A stretch of 64,000 nucleotides of DNA, from NCBI RefSeq assembly GCF_003610355.1, contig NZ_RAPY01000004.1, positions 1 to 64,000 of the forward strand, written 5' to 3'. A program made the translations under genes and the position numbers. Under the pieces are notes generated by a model. It was not told the origin of the DNA. It did not search any database and was given only the letters and a program-made list of their open reading frames with translations. This stretch comes from Sphingobacterium detergens. Its GTDB lineage: Bacteria > Bacteroidota > Bacteroidia > Sphingobacteriales > Sphingobacteriaceae. This document shows, piece by piece, positions 35,372 to 44,013 of the stretch (its first letter is position 1; every line of letters begins with the position of its first letter).

Positions 35372-38217
35372 TAGGTGTAATTTAAACTTACCGTTGGAAC
35401 GACGCGCTGCGTTGCTGTATTATCATTGATGTAGGTTCCTTTTACGACAAACTCAAAGTCGGGTAATGGATATCTAAAAGCATTGAAATCAAAGGAAAGG
35501 TATCCTCCAAAACTCTTCGGTGCCGCTTCTTTATGTTTGTGGATATTTTGATAGTCCGCAAATACACCACCTTTTATACGTTTTATATAGGTTAGTGATC
35601 CTATATTAAAATCAGGATAGGCGATTGGAAAACGATAATTGACCAATAATGTATTTTTTATCTTTTCATATTTGTAATAACTAAACCCGCTGACGAGTGG
35701 GATATCGTTAATGTATTCATAAATTCCCGTTCCCGCCTGTGCACTCAAGCGAATTTGAAATCCATGATTGTTTACAAAGCCAGGTAGGTAAAATACTGTT
35801 CTCGCAGATAGAATTTCACCTTTGGCCTTGTTTTCAAAAGGTGTGTGCCTATAAGTTATACTGAAATTTTGTCCCCATCGCGGGTATTGATCCATATTTG
35901 CCATTCGGGCATTTCGGTTGAAATAAAGTTGGTACGTTAACGGAAATGCAGTTTCGTAATTAAAGTTTTTGAGGTCATTCCGACTTAAGCTGTAACGTTT
36001 CAAATAGGCTGTTGCAAAATTGAATCCTGTGGAATAATTATAATCAAGCCTATAAAAAGATAGGGGGATAGAAATTTGAGAGGAAACGTAATGTTCTCTC
36101 CAATCGAACCTTACACTGCTGTCTGGTTTATTGGGCACGCTTGCTGCTGCAATTTGCCCTCTATTTTCGTAGCGAAGTGAGAATTTCGGAAAATACTTGT
36201 TGTAAGTAAGTTCGGCCGAATAAATACTTTTTCTGATGTCTGTATCGTATTCATAGCCAAGCGCAATTTGGGTCGTGTTTAAAATGTTATTTGAAAGCCA
36301 AAAAATGCCAGGTTTGAAATTATCAAAACTCTCAAAATTGCTACTACTTAAAGAAAGACTATGGAAGTTAAACGTTCGTCCAAGTCCTTTGTATGGCTCA
36401 ATGATGTAATGCTGGTTGGAATCTGGTGCTGTGGCAGCAATATTGAATATGCTGTCTTTCTTTACAGCATCAGCATAGTAGTGGGAAAAATAATCAGTTT
36501 CTGGTTTTATATCGAAGGTCGTATCTATACTTGTTTGGCTGATTTTATAGCCATTGTATTGATAATTGTTAAAAAGCAATTGCTTAGTTTCTTTATTATA
36601 AAAAGGATTAAAAGCGCCGAATGGGGCTTTGGTCAGGAGATGTTTTGCTTCCGATTGACGATCTATTTTGTAAATGTTATCAATACCATTAAAGTTAGCT
36701 TTGACAAGTATATTCATACCTGGAAGGTATTGCGGTCTTTCGTATTGTTGATCGCCCCATGGGGTGATGTTTGTTATTTTATCATTTTTGAGATCTATTT
36801 CGCAGAGTGCTGTTCCAATTTCCGATAAGCGGATAGCAATTACTTTGTCTCCTGTTGGGTTGAAAGCGGGATGTTGAAGCTGTTCTGAATCGGCTGTTTT
36901 TATCCGCTTAATTACAGAGCCGTTTTTAAGGCTTATAAGCGTAAGATAACTTGTGTTGGATAAATCTACTTCAATACAAGCAATAGATTCGTCTACGGGG
37001 CTAAATACGGGTGAATAATATCTAGACTGTTTGGTCAGTGTTTTGATTTTTCCTGTTTTCCGGTTCATTAAGTTGATGACACTATATGTTCTCTTGTTGT
37101 AGCGTGGATCTTTTCGCAATTCATCCCATACAATATATTCCTTGTTGATGTCGAAATGTGGGGTCAACTGGATACCTGTTTTTACAAGTTGTGATTCCGA
37201 TTTTTTATCATTGTCATAAGTATATATTGCATTTGTTTTTTCTGGATTTTGTTTAATGAAGTAAATCAAATTTCCATTTGATTTTGGTAATAGATTGCTG
37301 TTATAATAGCGGTTATTTTGACCGGAAATTTCAGTGTAATTTTGAGCTAAATAATTTGCTGTTTTTTGCTCCCATATTGAGTCTAGTTTTGTGATCGTTT
37401 TATTGAATAAATAGCGGCTATTTCCACCTATTTTTTTCTTCAGTACATGGTTGATATTATAAGGATAGAGTGGCCGTTTGTTGAGCTCTGAAAATAAATC
37501 TGCTTCGTAATTTGGCGGCAGTTCCGATTTAAGTGTTGATGTCATCAAGTAGCCAATTGTGTAGTAACTGGGGACAATATCCTTAAAGGATCCGAGCAGG
37601 TATTTGTCGAAACTATAGTTCTGTTTAGATTGGAAGTTGGCTTTGATCGGCATTTCAAAAGAAGGCAATCGACCTCTTCCTCCACGAGAATAAATGGTTT
37701 CAGTCAGCGTAGCATCGCCTTCAAAAAACCAGGAAGGAACTGTAAGTCCATAATAAGCCAAGGCCAATTGTTCGAAAAAGGGAGCTCTTAATTTACCTGT
37801 CAATTTGTCAAACTGGTTAACATGTCTGGACTCATGGAGAATCAGATTGGGTAACCAAGTTTGATTATCGGGTTCGGCTCCGGCTGTGCTATATAGCTCG
37901 GATTTTCGAGGAGATAACTGTACAAAGCCGTTTGTCTGTAGGTTCGTATTGTGTATAATGAAGGGGATCTGTCGCGGCGTTATTTTATAATTTCTACTTG
38001 TTGTGCGCAAAGAGTTGTGGACCTGATTTGCTAGGGTAGGGGCTTTACCTTTCATCTCTTCAGGGAAAATGAGTTTAAAATTTGGTGTCTCGATTTTAAA
38101 CCATTTCTGACTTAAGGGGGCTTGACTATCTTCAAAAAATTGTGCAAATGTTTTTTTTGAAGATATAGTTAATGTTAATACTATTAATAGGTTGAAAATT
38201 ATGCTTTTATATTTCAT
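35368..38217 (-). CDS. Predicted zincin/beta-propeller/outer-membrane barrel fusion protein
   Basis: A 949-residue protein with a signal peptide (cleavage near FAQ, residue 26). Residues about 37-290 look like a gluzincin metallopeptidase: HESRH at 128-132 matches HExxH and a Glu in WFFEGDA (E166) lies 34 residues later. Residues about 300-600 hold TolB/PD40-like propeller repeats (YSPVFSPVDESIACIEVD, HPAFNPTGDKVIAIRLSE). The last 330 residues alternate Tyr/Phe-rich strands and end SLNYTY, like an outer-membrane barrel. It would be a surface- or periplasm-facing protease anchored in the outer membrane. The substrate is unknown; domain limits are estimates. Confidence 0.7.
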   Translation of the reverse strand: MKYKSIIFNLLIVLTLTISSKKTFAQFFEDSQAPLSQKWFKIETPNFKLIFPEEMKGKAPTLANQVHNSLRTTSRNYKITPRQIPFIIHNTNLQTNGFVQLSPRKSELYSTAGAEPDNQTWLPNLILHESRHVNQFDKLTGKLRAPFFEQLALAYYGLTVPSWFFEGDATLTETIYSRGGRGRLPSFEMPIKANFQSKQNYSFDKYLLGSFKDIVPSYYTIGYLMTSTLKSELPPNYEADLFSELNKRPLYPYNINHVLKKKIGGNSRYLFNKTITKLDSIWEQKTANYLAQNYTEISGQNNRYYNSNLLPKSNGNLIYFIKQNPEKTNAIYTYDNDKKSESQLVKTGIQLTPHFDINKEYIVWDELRKDPRYNKRTYSVINLMNRKTGKIKTLTKQSRYYSPVFSPVDESIACIEVDLSNTSYLTLISLKNGSVIKRIKTADSEQLQHPAFNPTGDKVIAIRLSEIGTALCEIDLKNDKITNITPWGDQQYERPQYLPGMNILVKANFNGIDNIYKIDRQSEAKHLLTKAPFGAFNPFYNKETKQLLFNNYQYNGYKISQTSIDTTFDIKPETDYFSHYYADAVKKDSIFNIAATAPDSNQHYIIEPYKGLGRTFNFHSLSLSSSNFESFDNFKPGIFWLSNNILNTTQIALGYEYDTDIRKSIYSAELTYNKYFPKFSLRYENRGQIAAASVPNKPDSSVRFDWREHYVSSQISIPLSFYRLDYNYSTGFNFATAYLKRYSLSRNDLKNFNYETAFPLTYQLYFNRNARMANMDQYPRWGQNFSITYRHTPFENKAKGEILSARTVFYLPGFVNNHGFQIRLSAQAGTGIYEYINDIPLVSGFSYYKYEKIKNTLLVNYRFPIAYPDFNIGSLTYIKRIKGGVFADYQNIHKHKEAAPKSFGGYLSFDFNAFRYPLPDFEFVVKGTYINDNTATQRVVPTVSLNYTY

Positions 38218-38863
38218 ATATATGGCTAATTTATGGATTGCTATTTTTTTTAGCTAAATATTTTGATTTTATATAAATCTTATGTTTTTTTTAAGTTATT
38301 AAATATGTTGATTTATATATAGTTATGGTTTTATTGTGTTTGTGTTTTTTGCTGTTTATTTATTGCTTTTAGTTTGTTTTAAATGCTTGCTTTCGCTGTA
38401 GAAATTCGTTGTTCAACTGGAAAGAAGTATGTGACGAATATACTCAAATATTCAGCTATAAGTGAGGTGCTGCTGAAAAATATTTGGACATTTTTTTATG
38501 CGTACAAATTTTATGCTTACGAAAGGGAGAAGGTTTTTTGTCCGGAAAGCGGGATGTGTAGATAAATTCTTCTTTATGTTTTTTTTGTAAAGATGATGGT
38601 CGAGGTGTGGTGTTCTTATGATGGTCCGTTTTGTCTGTTTTTTTTTATCGGATCGTGATGTACAGGAAGGAATATTTGGTGATGACAAAATGTCTTGTTT
38701 TGAGAAATGGACTGTCGGCTGTTCGCTCATTGAGGATAAAATATGAATGAAGTTTTATGCTCTTTTTATTATTTATTTTTTTATTCAGAATTTACTTTAA
38801 AAAAACGATTTTTGTAACATATAATTTTGTACCGATGTAGGATTTTAAAATCGAAAGGAAGAT
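38218..38863. other. Long AT-rich intergenic region before mgtE
   Basis: No gene is supported. The first 170 bp, after the divergent zincin gene, are extremely T-rich. Short frames around 38383-38730 have no family features or sensible start context. A -7-like TAATTTTG (38822-38829) stands 34 bp before the mgtE ATG without a matching -33 element. No magnesium riboswitch (M-box) was recognised by eye. Confidence 0.45.
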
Positions 38864-40240
38864 ATGGAAGAACTGGAAATGCAGGTAAGTCAAATAGAAC
38901 AATTGATAGCGAATGGTGATTTTGTTGGGCTGGAAGAATTTCTAAATGAATTGAATATTTCTGAGGTAGAGGAGTTGATTGATGAGCTGCCTGAACATGG
39001 TTCACTCTTTATAGAATCCTTAAATTTGAACCGTGCTGTAAACGTTTTTCGGATCCTTGATTTTCCCACCCAAAATCGAATTTTTAAGAAGCTTTCTAAA
39101 GCTAAAATAAGTGCTTTAATTAACGAATTACCACCTGATGATCGGACCTCTTTTTTCTCCGAAATGAAGGATGATATAAAGCATTTAATATTGCTCTTGC
39201 CACCAAAGGATAGGGTGGAAGCTTTGGCTTTATTGGGCTATCCCGAAGATAGTGTCGGGCGCTTGATGACTCCAGATTATATTACTGTAAAAGCACATTG
39301 GAGTATCGAAAGAATACTAGGACATATTCGTCGATATGGAAAGGATTCTGAGACTATTGATGTGCTTTATGTCATAGATTCAAATGGTAAATTGATTGAC
39401 GATATTCGTATCAAAGATGTGCTGATGGCAGAGCCCGAAACAATTGTGGGCGATCTCATAGATTATCGATTGATTTCTTTGAATGCCTATGATCCGCAGG
39501 AGGAGGCAATTAATATTTTCCGTATGAATAATAGGGTTGCGCTTCCGGTTGTCGATGGGCAAGGGGTGATGCTTGGGATCATTACGGTAGATGATATCTT
39601 GTGGGTAGCCAATGAAGAGTATACCGAGGATATGCAACGTATTGGTGGTACAGAGGCTTTGGATGAACCTTATTTGGATGTTTCCATTAAAAATCTTGTT
39701 AAGAAACGCGCGGGCTGGTTGATTGTTTTATTTCTAGGACAGTTATTGACAGCAACCGTCATCGAACATTTTGAGGAGCAAATGGCGAGCGCAATTATGT
39801 TATTTGCGTTAATGCCCGTGATTATTTCCAGTGGTGGTAATAGCGGTTCGCAGGCTTCTACATTAATTATACAAGCGATGGCATTAGGGGAAGTAACTCT
39901 TTCGGATTGGTGGCGCGTAATGCGAAGGGAGATATTGTCGGGGCTGTTGCTTGGGCTTATCCTGGGTGCTCTTGGTTTTTTGAGGATCATGGCTTGGCAG
40001 TCCTTTGCACATAGTTATGGTGAGTATTGGGTGCTGGTTGCTTTAGTGATTTCTTTATCCTTGATAGGTGTTGTCCTTTGGGGCTCGCTTATGGGATCTA
40101 TGCTTCCATTTGTGATGAAGAGGTTAGGGGCCGACCCTGCGAGTTCATCAGCACCATTTGTATCAACTCTTGTGGATGTTACGGGTCTTTTAATATATTT
40201 TACCGTAGCCACACTAATTCTCAAAGGTGTATTGCTCTAA
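38864..40240 (+). CDS. mgtE: Magnesium transporter MgtE
   Basis: A 458-residue magnesium channel. The N domain (about 1-130) has the helical repeat pattern LNISEVEELIDELPEHG and INELPPDDRTSFFSEM. Two CBS domains follow (about 130-255), with the start motif VGRLMTPDYITVKAHWSIERIL. Five membrane helices come last (about 285-458), including the pore segment PVIISSGGNSGSQASTL. The cytoplasmic domains sense Mg2+ and close the pore. It is a single gene. Confidence 0.95.
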   Translation: MEELEMQVSQIEQLIANGDFVGLEEFLNELNISEVEELIDELPEHGSLFIESLNLNRAVNVFRILDFPTQNRIFKKLSKAKISALINELPPDDRTSFFSEMKDDIKHLILLLPPKDRVEALALLGYPEDSVGRLMTPDYITVKAHWSIERILGHIRRYGKDSETIDVLYVIDSNGKLIDDIRIKDVLMAEPETIVGDLIDYRLISLNAYDPQEEAINIFRMNNRVALPVVDGQGVMLGIITVDDILWVANEEYTEDMQRIGGTEALDEPYLDVSIKNLVKKRAGWLIVLFLGQLLTATVIEHFEEQMASAIMLFALMPVIISSGGNSGSQASTLIIQAMALGEVTLSDWWRVMRREILSGLLLGLILGALGFLRIMAWQSFAHSYGEYWVLVALVISLSLIGVVLWGSLMGSMLPFVMKRLGADPASSSAPFVSTLVDVTGLLIYFTVATLILKGVLL

Positions 40241-40262
40241 TCATGCGTTCAAGGTTGATTGG

Positions 40263-40296
40263 TTTGGGAAAACCGGACAAGCCGCTCTTACTTTTG
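40263..40296 (+). promoter_or_regulatory. Possible Bacteroidota promoter upstream of the tRNA-Asn cluster
   Basis: TTTG (40263-40266), a 22-nt spacer, then TACTTTTG (40289-40296) fit the -33/-7 consensus. It lies about 200 bp before the first tRNA. A closer but poorer pair is TTTG 40422-40425 with TACTTGC at 40448. Either could drive the tRNA genes. Confidence 0.35.
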
Positions 40297-40499
40297 TGTA
40301 GATAAAAGAAGAATTATGCTGTTAGCGTTGCTTAAAGAAGGTTTTTAGTAGAGACAAGAGAAAAGAAAAATAAATTATTCTAGTTGGATTTTAGGAAGTT
40401 GTAAAAAATGTGGTCAAAAAATTTGTAGTATTCTAATAATCTTCCGATACTTGCATCACGGAAACGCGATAGGGTCTCCGGAAAAATTGAAGAAAACAT

Positions 40500-40573
40500 T
40501 CCTGAATAGCTCAGCAGGTTAGAGCATCTGACTGTTAATCAGAGGGTCGCTGGTTCGAGCCCAGCTTCAGGAG
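40500..40573 (+). tRNA. tRNA-Asn (GTT), copy 1
   Basis: A 74-nt cloverleaf: acceptor TCCTGAA/TTCAGGA, D arm GCTC..GAGC, anticodon stem TCTGA/TCAGA with loop CTGTTAA (anticodon GTT), T arm GCTGG-TTCGAGC-CCAGC, discriminator G. CCA is not encoded. It is the first of three copies. Confidence 0.97.
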
Positions 40574-40624
40574 CAATTTAATAACTTACATAACCGGAGT
40601 TTTTAAAAGTATTCAATTTTTCAT

Positions 40625-40698
40625 TCCTGAATAGCTCAGCCGGTTAGAGCATCTGACTGTTAATCAGAGGGTCGCTGGTTCGAGCCCAGCTTCAGGAG
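40625..40698 (+). tRNA. tRNA-Asn (GTT), copy 2
   Basis: Identical to copy 1 except for one base in the D loop (AGCCGG instead of AGCAGG). It is separated from copy 1 by 51 bp without a promoter, so the two are likely one transcript. Confidence 0.97.
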
Positions 40699-40719
40699 CA
40701 ACAAGCAAATGACAAAATA

Positions 40720-40751
40720 TTTGCGAATAATATAAAAATGTACTATTTTTG
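40720..40751 (+). promoter_or_regulatory. Promoter inside the tRNA cluster, ahead of tRNA-Asn copy 3
   Basis: TTTG (40720-40723), 20 nt, TATTTTTG (40744-40751): a near-ideal Bacteroidota promoter about 40 bp before the third tRNA, so this copy can be transcribed separately. Confidence 0.65.
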
Positions 40752-40791
40752 TGCATTCAATGAGAAAGGAGTTTCTCGGAAGATTAAAAAT

Positions 40792-40865
40792 TCCTGAATA
40801 GCTCAGCAGGTTAGAGCATCTGACTGTTAATCAGAGGGTCGCTGGTTCGAGCCCAGCTTCAGGAG
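40792..40865 (+). tRNA. tRNA-Asn (GTT), copy 3
   Basis: Identical in sequence to copy 1 (74 nt, anticodon GTT). Followed 8 bp later by an intrinsic terminator. Confidence 0.97.
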
Positions 40866-40873
40866 CAATATTG

Positions 40874-40898
40874 AAACCGGCTTTATGCCGGTTTTTTT
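40874..40898 (+). terminator. Intrinsic terminator of the tRNA-Asn cluster
   Basis: AAACCGGC (40874-40881) pairs with GCCGGTTT (40887-40894) around TTTAT, followed by more T. Confidence 0.92.
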
Positions 40899-40922
40899 GT
40901 TTACCATGCTTATTAAAAAACT

Positions 40923-41837
40923 ATGAGTTTAGTAATTATTGGTACGGTGGCTTTTGATACAATTGAAACACCGTTCGGTAAAACTGACAAAATTCTAGGT
41001 GGTGCCGGTACTTTTGCGAGTTTAGCGGCGTCCTATTTATGTGATCAAATCAAATTGGTCAGTGTTATTGGAGAAGATTTTGGAAGCCGTAATCTTGCTG
41101 TTATAGAGGATCGTGGCATCGATGTATCGGGTGTTCAGATTGTTCCTGGGGGACAAACGTTTTCGTGGTCTGGAAGATATCACAATGATATGAATAGTCG
41201 GGATACGCTAGCAACAGACTTAAATGTATTGGCGGATTTCGACCCAATTATTCCTGATAGCTATCAAGATTGCGAATATCTTTTGTTAGGCAATCTAACT
41301 CCACAAGTACAGTTAACAACCTTGGCCCGCCTGAAAAGGAAACCAAAACTCGTTGTGCTGGACACGATGAATTATTGGATGAATGTTGCTCTGGATGATT
41401 TAAAGAAAGTTCTCCAAAAGGTGGATGTCTTGACGATCAATGATGCTGAGGCTAGACAACTATCAGGTGAATATTCATTGGTTAAAGCTGCAAAAGTTAT
41501 TTTGGCTATGGGACCAAAATATTTGATTATAAAAAAAGGTGAGCATGGCGCATTGCTTTTTGGCGAGAATCAGATTTTTTCTGCTCCAGCTTTGCCTTTA
41601 GCGGATGTATTTGATCCGACAGGTGCAGGAGATTCATTTGCCGGTGGATTTATTGGTTATTTAGCCAAAGTAAAGAGCATAAATTTTACCAATATGAAGA
41701 ATGCACTGATCTTTGGGTCCGCGCTGGCTTCTTTTTGCGTAGAAAAGTTTGGTACAGATCGTCTCGTGGGTCTTACCGAGGAAGATATACAGAAACGTCT
41801 AAATGCTTTTGTAGCTCTGTCTCAATTTAATCTATAG
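40923..41837 (+). CDS. PfkB family carbohydrate/nucleoside kinase
   Basis: A 304-residue ribokinase-fold kinase. The N-terminal signature GGAGTFASLAASYL is at about 27-40. The C-terminal ATP/anion-hole motif DPTGAGDSFAGGF is near residue 230 and contains the catalytic Asp. INDAEARQLSGE is also family-typical. The exact substrate (sugar, nucleoside or phosphosugar) cannot be assigned. It begins 24 bp after the tRNA terminator. Confidence 0.88.
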   Translation: MSLVIIGTVAFDTIETPFGKTDKILGGAGTFASLAASYLCDQIKLVSVIGEDFGSRNLAVIEDRGIDVSGVQIVPGGQTFSWSGRYHNDMNSRDTLATDLNVLADFDPIIPDSYQDCEYLLLGNLTPQVQLTTLARLKRKPKLVVLDTMNYWMNVALDDLKKVLQKVDVLTINDAEARQLSGEYSLVKAAKVILAMGPKYLIIKKGEHGALLFGENQIFSAPALPLADVFDPTGAGDSFAGGFIGYLAKVKSINFTNMKNALIFGSALASFCVEKFGTDRLVGLTEEDIQKRLNAFVALSQFNL

Positions 41838-41844
41838 ATTTTTA

Positions 41845-42090
41845 TTAACTCTTCAGGATTCCGACAACCTGAAATTTTGAAAATACACTGTCTGAATGAG
41901 GAGCGTCTTTAAGCTCCTCAGTTAGATCTTGGCCCGCCCAATGCTCATAGTGCATGCCATTTTTCCAAAGTCTACTGCCACTAACATCATAAATATAGCC
42001 GCTGTAAGCAACCCAAATCTGGGGCTTATCCTGACCATTTCGCAATGCGAGTTGACTCTTGCTATATTCGGGTAATCCTTCTTTTGTCAT
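41845..42090 (-). CDS. Small cytochrome b5-like haem/steroid-binding protein
   Basis: An 81-residue single-domain protein. PEYSKSQLALRNGQDKPQIWVAYSG, IYDVSGSRLWKNGMHYEHWAGQDLT and DAPHSDSVFSKFQVVG match the cytochrome b5-like fold. H residues in HYEHW and APHSD are candidate haem ligands. Many bacterial members of this size are uncharacterised. ATG 42090 is chosen over a GTG one codon earlier. It lies 32 bp downstream of the sigma factor gene on the same strand, so the two may share a transcript, and it converges with PfkB (7 bp between stops). Confidence 0.75.
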   Translation of the reverse strand: MTKEGLPEYSKSQLALRNGQDKPQIWVAYSGYIYDVSGSRLWKNGMHYEHWAGQDLTEELKDAPHSDSVFSKFQVVGILKS

Positions 42091-42122
42091 CACGATCTAT
42101 CAGAAGGCGAAGATAGAAAAAA

Positions 42123-42632
42123 CTAAGCTACTTTATAAGCTGATAGTGATCGTTTCATTAATTTCCGAGCAACATGTATCCTCGTCTTTACAGTTCCAAT
42201 AGGGATGTTTAAATGCTCTGATATCTCATGGTATTTAAATCCTTCGAAATAAAGCGAAAAGGGGATGTAGTATTCTTCTGAAAGATTGGATAGCGCTTCA
42301 TGAATATCCTCCATCACGAACTTACTTTCCCCCTGGTTGCTTGAAGCGGATATCAATAGGTTGGAATTGGAGATGTCTTCATCTTTTGTGATGAAGGAAT
42401 TGGTTTTTACGATCCGTCTATAGTTGTTTATAAACGTATTTTTCATGATGGTATAAAGCCATCCTTTTAGGTTAGTCCCTTCTTTGAAATTTTTGAAGTA
42501 GGTTACAGCTTTAAGGATAGTATCCTGTACGAGGTCGTTCGCATCCTCATAGTCGCTGGTAAAATTTCTGGCGTAGAGTTTTAATGAGTCTGATTGCTCA
42601 ATAACCATGGTGTCAAATTCATTCTTTGTCAT
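42123..42632 (-). CDS. Sigma-70 family (ECF/RpoE-like) RNA polymerase sigma factor
   Basis: A 169-residue sigma factor. Region 2 is YEDANDLVQDTILKAVTYFKNF and LKGWLYTIMKNTFINNYRR (about 25-75). Region 4 is EEYYIPFSLYFEGFKYHEISEHLNIPIGTVKTRIHVARKLM (about 118-160). No anti-sigma gene adjoins it. This stand-alone RpoE-like type occurs widely in Bacteroidota. Nested inverted repeats lie directly upstream. Confidence 0.92.
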   Translation of the reverse strand: MTKNEFDTMVIEQSDSLKLYARNFTSDYEDANDLVQDTILKAVTYFKNFKEGTNLKGWLYTIMKNTFINNYRRIVKTNSFITKDEDISNSNLLISASSNQGESKFVMEDIHEALSNLSEEYYIPFSLYFEGFKYHEISEHLNIPIGTVKTRIHVARKLMKRSLSAYKVA

Positions 42633-42634
42633 AG

Positions 42635-42696
42635 CTTAATGAATTATAACTGTTCTTTTTAAGAAACAGTAAGTTTATAAAATACGGTTCATTAAG
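42635..42696 (-). promoter_or_regulatory. Nested inverted repeats upstream of the sigma factor gene
   Basis: Outer arms CTTAATGAA (42635-42643) and TTCATTAAG (42688-42696) enclose inner arms ACTGTT (42649-42654) and AACAGT (42665-42670). They cover the leader just before the minus-strand start at 42632. They could fold in the 5' untranslated RNA or bind a dimeric regulator. Confidence 0.35.
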
Positions 42697-42892
42697 TATG
42701 AGGCAAATAATGCGCCAAAATCGAAAGGAATGGATTTCTTAATGTAATTTTAAGATTATTTTAAGAAGTGCAATCGTGTGCGTATTTTAACCCTGAGTAA
42801 ATAGGATTAGTTTTAAATGATGTTGAGGCGAAGTGGGGCTATATTATTTTGTTTTGAGTTTCAAATATGCGCAAATGTTTTTTTTTGAATCT

Positions 42893-43909
42893 TTACAATA
42901 AATTAACTTCGCGTTCGAGTATAATTCCAAATTTGTCCTGTACATCTTTAATAATCTGGACAGAAAGGTCATAGATTTCCTGACCACTAGCGTTTTGTCT
43001 ATTTATTAGTACAAGCGCTTGATTTTTCCAGACACCGGCTTGACCATATTCTTTTCCTTTCCAACCACACTGTTCTATTAACCAACCAGCTGCTAGTTTT
43101 GTTTGCTGATCGGGCATTGGATAATGTGGGATTGTTGGGTACAAAGCAGTTAATCGTTTAAAGTTGTCTGCGGAGATCACCGGGTTTTTAAAAAAGCTTC
43201 CCGCGTTGCCAACGGTGCTTGGATCCGGTAATTTTTCTACTCTAATTTTTGATACAACAGTAGCAATATCGGCAATAGTGGGGTGGGCTATATTTTCTTT
43301 AATTAGCTCTGTTTCGATAGCACCATAGCTTGTATTAATATTAGGGGTAAGACTAAGTTTGTAGGTCACTTCTGTAATAATAAAACGTCCTTTGTGTTCA
43401 GCCTTAAAAATACTGTCTCGATAGGAGAAATTGCAGTCCTCTTTTTTGAACGTTTTAAATGTACCCAGTGTGGTATCAAAGGCTTCACACTCGTGAAAAA
43501 TATACATTAATTCGGTGCCATAGGCACCAATATTCTGTACGGGGGATGCGCCGACGGTACCCGGAATAAGGGCCATGTTCTCTATTCCAGCGTAATTATG
43601 CTCGATACAATGCCAAACAAAGTCATTCCAAACCTCTCCAGCTTTTGCTGTAACATACACGTGATCCGATTCGATTTTCGACTGTATACCCTTGCTAGCC
43701 ATTCGGATAATGTATCCTTCAAAGGGTTTAGTGAACAAGACATTGCTACCAGCGCCAAGAACAAAAAAGTTTTCTTTGAAAATTCCTTGTTTAAAAATTT
43801 CGGTCAGTGTTTCATTATCATTCACTTCGATTAAGAAATTTGTCTTTTCCTCTATTCCAAATGTATTGAAAGGTTTCAAAGATATATTCGATTGAATGTT
43901 TAATTCCAT
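42893..43909 (-). CDS. murB: UDP-N-acetylenolpyruvoylglucosamine reductase
   Basis: A 338-residue FAD enzyme that reduces UDP-GlcNAc-enolpyruvate to UDP-MurNAc in peptidoglycan synthesis. The FAD-binding segment is FFVLGAGSNVLF, then IPGTVGASPVQNIGAYG. The catalytic Ser is in GNAGSFFKNPVI, and the C-terminal Glu region is near LEREVNLL. It is an E. coli-like type I enzyme by length. ATG 43909 (MELNIQSN) is preferred to an upstream ATG at 43957 that adds 16 non-family residues. Confidence 0.95.
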   Translation of the reverse strand: MELNIQSNISLKPFNTFGIEEKTNFLIEVNDNETLTEIFKQGIFKENFFVLGAGSNVLFTKPFEGYIIRMASKGIQSKIESDHVYVTAKAGEVWNDFVWHCIEHNYAGIENMALIPGTVGASPVQNIGAYGTELMYIFHECEAFDTTLGTFKTFKKEDCNFSYRDSIFKAEHKGRFIITEVTYKLSLTPNINTSYGAIETELIKENIAHPTIADIATVVSKIRVEKLPDPSTVGNAGSFFKNPVISADNFKRLTALYPTIPHYPMPDQQTKLAAGWLIEQCGWKGKEYGQAGVWKNQALVLINRQNASGQEIYDLSVQIIKDVQDKFGIILEREVNLL

Positions 43910-44013
43910 ATTGACTTTAATTTTCAGAAATTCAAAAAAATCAGCTATCTTTAGCATGATAATCGGTAAAGATAGTATAAACCGTTTATTTAACGATAAA
44001 AAATATAAGTTTA

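Noticed and set aside
36361..36828. 155-codon frame opposite the zincin/propeller gene
   Set aside because: The minus-strand frame has continuous domain signatures; the plus-strand product has none.
38383..38730. Short reading frames on both strands in the region before mgtE
   Set aside because: They have low-complexity composition, no family resemblance and overlap each other; very AT-rich DNA gives such frames by chance.
38218..38863. Magnesium-sensing riboswitch before mgtE
   Set aside because: No M-box-like arrangement of stems could be drawn, and Bacteroidota mgtE genes are not known to me to carry one; a covariance-model scan would decide.
40500..40865. Regularly repeated 74-bp units with variable spacers, superficially CRISPR-like
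   Set aside because: Each repeat folds as a complete tRNA-Asn cloverleaf; there are only three and no cas genes.
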